Below, piece after piece: positions 62,391 through 64,000 of a stretch of 64,000 nucleotides of DNA. Position numbers and translations under genes: made by a program. The notes under the pieces were generated by a model. It made no database searches and was not told the origin of the DNA. It worked only from the letters and a program-made list of their open reading frames with translations. This DNA is from JAFTYO01 sp045613125 (lineage in GTDB: Bacteria > Pseudomonadota > Alphaproteobacteria > RF32 > CAG-239), in the NCBI GenBank assembly GCA_045613125.1, contig JAZLAM010000022.1, positions 124,001 through 188,000 on the forward strand, written 5' to 3'. Within the stretch, counting starts at the first letter, position 1; every line of letters begins with the position of its first letter.

Positions 62391-63065
62391 TTATTTAATA
62401 TGCGACCAAAATACTTCTGAAATATTAGAAAACTGCTCTTTTTCATATTGGTAACCGTAAGCGTTATTATTGATAATAAAATCAATTTTTCTCATAAACC
62501 ATGTAATAATATTAATGACTTTATATAATTTGGATATTGAAGGTAATGTCGTAACTTCTTTTGAAAGACTATGTACAATAAAATCTCTATTTTCCCTAAT
62601 AAATTTATATTTATTATCTAACTGTTTCCAAAAGAAACACCACATTTTTATAATTAAATCTATTTGTTTTTCGCAATAATCTTTAGCCTCTAGTGCCTCT
62701 TCTTCGTTTTTCTTCTTTATGAAATCTTTTATGTTAGAAGTAATATTAGTATCATCAGTAATATATGCTCCTAATGAATCTTTATAATGTTTATCTGCAA
62801 AATATGCTTTATTATCTTCAATATATTTAATTATTGATGAAATATTAGCTTTTTTATCTTTACCAGATGGTTCTAAAATTTTTCTTATTTCAATTAACGC
62901 TTTTGAGTATAAGCAATTCCCTATTAAATTAAAAACATTTGCTTCTCTTGTATTATTTAATACATTAATATATCCTTTTGAGGATAACATTGTTTCTAAA
63001 CAAAATACAGCATTTTGCCTAAAAGACATTGCTAATTTAAAATTACGTTGTATTTCCTCAGGCAT
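62391..63065 (-). CDS. HEPN-like protein (AbiU2 type), possible RNase
   Basis: A 224-residue all-helical protein. The N-terminal half has AMSFRQNAVFCLETMLSS and LIGNCLYSKALIEIRKIL; near residue 160 it carries RDFIVH, fitting the R-x4-6-H motif of HEPN ribonucleases, followed by LPSISKLYKVINIITWF as in AbiU2-like proteins. HEPN domains with this motif often cut RNA in toxin or abortive-infection systems. The gene starts 1 base after the stop of the Mrr-type endonuclease, so they are co-translated. The family call is by eye and moderate; a non-catalytic helical protein is the alternative. Confidence 0.6.
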   Translation of the reverse strand: MPEEIQRNFKLAMSFRQNAVFCLETMLSSKGYINVLNNTREANVFNLIGNCLYSKALIEIRKILEPSGKDKKANISSIIKYIEDNKAYFADKHYKDSLGAYITDDTNITSNIKDFIKKKNEEEALEAKDYCEKQIDLIIKMWCFFWKQLDNKYKFIRENRDFIVHSLSKEVTTLPSISKLYKVINIITWFMRKIDFIINNNAYGYQYEKEQFSNISEVFWSHIK

Positions 63066-63066
63066 T

Positions 63067-64000
63067 TTACTTCTTCTCTTCTTTAAGTATTTTCTTTGCT
63101 TCTTTTATATTAATGTATGCTTTTGTACCCATTTCGTTTAATAAATGGAGTAAATTGTTTCCATTTAATAATGTAATAGGTTTTCCTTTAGCAAATTTAT
63201 GTGCATCACTACCATAATCTGATGTTGTGATAAGAATTCCTTTGCTTGCACCTTCGTTGATTAAAGTTCCATATAAATCTCTAACAGCAGAAACACCAAC
63301 AACATTTGTGTACCGTTTTGCTTGAATTATTATTTTACCACCTAAAATGGGGTCAGGGTCAAAAGCAATAGCATCTACACCGCCATCTCGACTTGCTTGT
63401 GTTATCTTACATTCTCCACCATTAGAGCTAAATTTCCACTCAAACAATTCTCTAATAAGGTTTTCAAAGTCTTGCCAATCCATAGCAGCTAAATTTGTTC
63501 CAACATCAATATTCTTTGCAACATCATATGCTTCAACAAATCTTTTATCATCTTTATTTGTTTGCATAATTGGTGCAATAGGTGTTAAATCATATAGTTT
63601 AGGAGCCGATATACCCTTTAACCTTACAAAACATTGTTTAGGGTCTATTAGTGAAAAATTGATATCATCAAATTCATCTCTGCTTATTTGTAAGCTTGCG
63701 ACACATATTTCTTTACTTTTTCCTACAGAACGATCAATAGTATTTGCAATACCATTAATAACTATATTATTAATATGTTTATATATATCTCCAATATATA
63801 TAGCATTTACAACAGCAAATATTATTTGATATATAAAATCATCATATATCTTTTTGACAACACTTTCAGGATAGTAAGTTTTTTTGATTTCTCCTTTTAC
63901 CAATTTTACTTCTTTAGGAAGTGTTGATATTAATTCAAAATCAGGAATTGGGTAATTAATAATCAAAATTCTTGTTTCATCGTTATATGATATATCAGCA
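63067..64000 (-). CDS. Mrr-type restriction endonuclease (5' end outside window)
   Basis: The frame stays open to the right edge of the window, so the start lies outside; at least 311 residues are visible. The C-terminal domain is Mrr_cat-like: MDWQDFENLIRELFEWKF, then TQASRDGGVDAIAFDPDP with the metal-binding aspartate, IIIQAKRYTNVVGVSAVRDL with the QxK variant of the PD-(D/E)XK core, and GILITTSDYGSDAHKFA. Mrr enzymes usually cut modified DNA. The N-terminal region (about 1-180) has no recognised domain and may be the recognition module. No methyltransferase gene is visible, consistent with a type IV-like, methylation-dependent nuclease. A HEPN-like gene follows by one base. Confidence 0.83.
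   Translation of the reverse strand, partial: ADISYNDETRILIINYPIPDFELISTLPKEVKLVKGEIKKTYYPESVVKKIYDDFIYQIIFAVVNAIYIGDIYKHINNIVINGIANTIDRSVGKSKEICVASLQISRDEFDDINFSLIDPKQCFVRLKGISAPKLYDLTPIAPIMQTNKDDKRFVEAYDVAKNIDVGTNLAAMDWQDFENLIRELFEWKFSSNGGECKITQASRDGGVDAIAFDPDPILGGKIIIQAKRYTNVVGVSAVRDLYGTLINEGASKGILITTSDYGSDAHKFAKGKPITLLNGNNLLHLLNEMGTKAYINIKEAKKILKEEKK

Noticed and set aside
1..64000. Search for prophage, insertion sequences or conjugative genes
   Set aside because: No integrase, transposase, terminase, portal or relaxase motif was found. The PcfJ-like domain and the zeta-like kinase alone do not prove a mobile element.

Overview
This 64 kb window reads as chromosomal DNA of an A+T-rich, Gram-negative alphaproteobacterium, probably an uncultured host- or gut-associated lineage; the lineage is my inference. 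Outer-membrane genes (lpxA, AsmA, an OMP barrel fragment, lipoproteins) show a diderm envelope. Several neighbourhoods match arrangements I know from Alphaproteobacteria: MJ0042 zinc-ribbon protein / ftsE-ftsX / DUF218 / plsC; tpiA-secG-pyrG divergent from ppiD; yqeY next to dnaG; rarA...rluC...ATP12; and an ELM1-like protein. There is no rRNA, CRISPR array, integrase or recognisable transposase.

Layout. 0-9 kb: the tail of an unknown gene coupled to a GT2 glycosyltransferase; a minus-strand operon lpxA - malate/lactate dehydrogenase - aspartate aminotransferase; tRNA-Leu(CAA); a TPR-methyltransferase fusion; a DUF192 lipoprotein; recJ; and a frameshifted DUF502 gene. 9.2-10.1 kb: a small accessory patch with one orphan gene, hairpins and a second copy of the 3' end of tRNA-Leu(CAG). 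10-17.7 kb: uppP, an M23 peptidase, xseA, a zeta-toxin-like kinase cassette with three small upstream genes, dnaG, yqeY and the zinc-ribbon protein. 17.8-22.6 kb (plus strand): ftsEX, DUF218, plsC, an orphan amino-acid-binding protein, ssb. 22.7-29 kb (minus strand): rplJ-rplL with a recognisable L10 leader, a PcfJ-like protein with leucine-rich-type repeats, a TPR protein and a MoxR/DUF58 pair.

29-40.7 kb: uvrD, pyrG-secG-tpiA, ppiD-fmt, a DnaJ-like protein with a DUF1349 protein, two small exported proteins and an ELM1-like protein. 40.8-49.4 kb: rpoC and rpoB behind a 266-nt leader with hairpins; rplJL is about 17 kb away instead of directly upstream. 49.4-55.7 kb: an operon-like run rarA, unknown, rluC, asmA, ATP12, acylphosphatase, unknown. 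56-62.3 kb: a pentapeptide-repeat protein, an AmpG-like transporter, a GlgX-like debranching enzyme, an EF-hand protein and a truncated outer-membrane barrel. 62.4-64 kb: a HEPN-like gene directly behind an Mrr-type endonuclease that runs off the window, a plausible defence pair.

Most of the window is housekeeping. The best places to look for something new are the zeta-kinase cassette (13.2-14.7 kb), the Mrr/HEPN pair (62.4-64 kb), the PcfJ plus repeat protein (23.9-25.9 kb) and the tRNA-Leu 3'-end duplication (9.8-10.1 kb). None of these can be claimed as novel without database searches.
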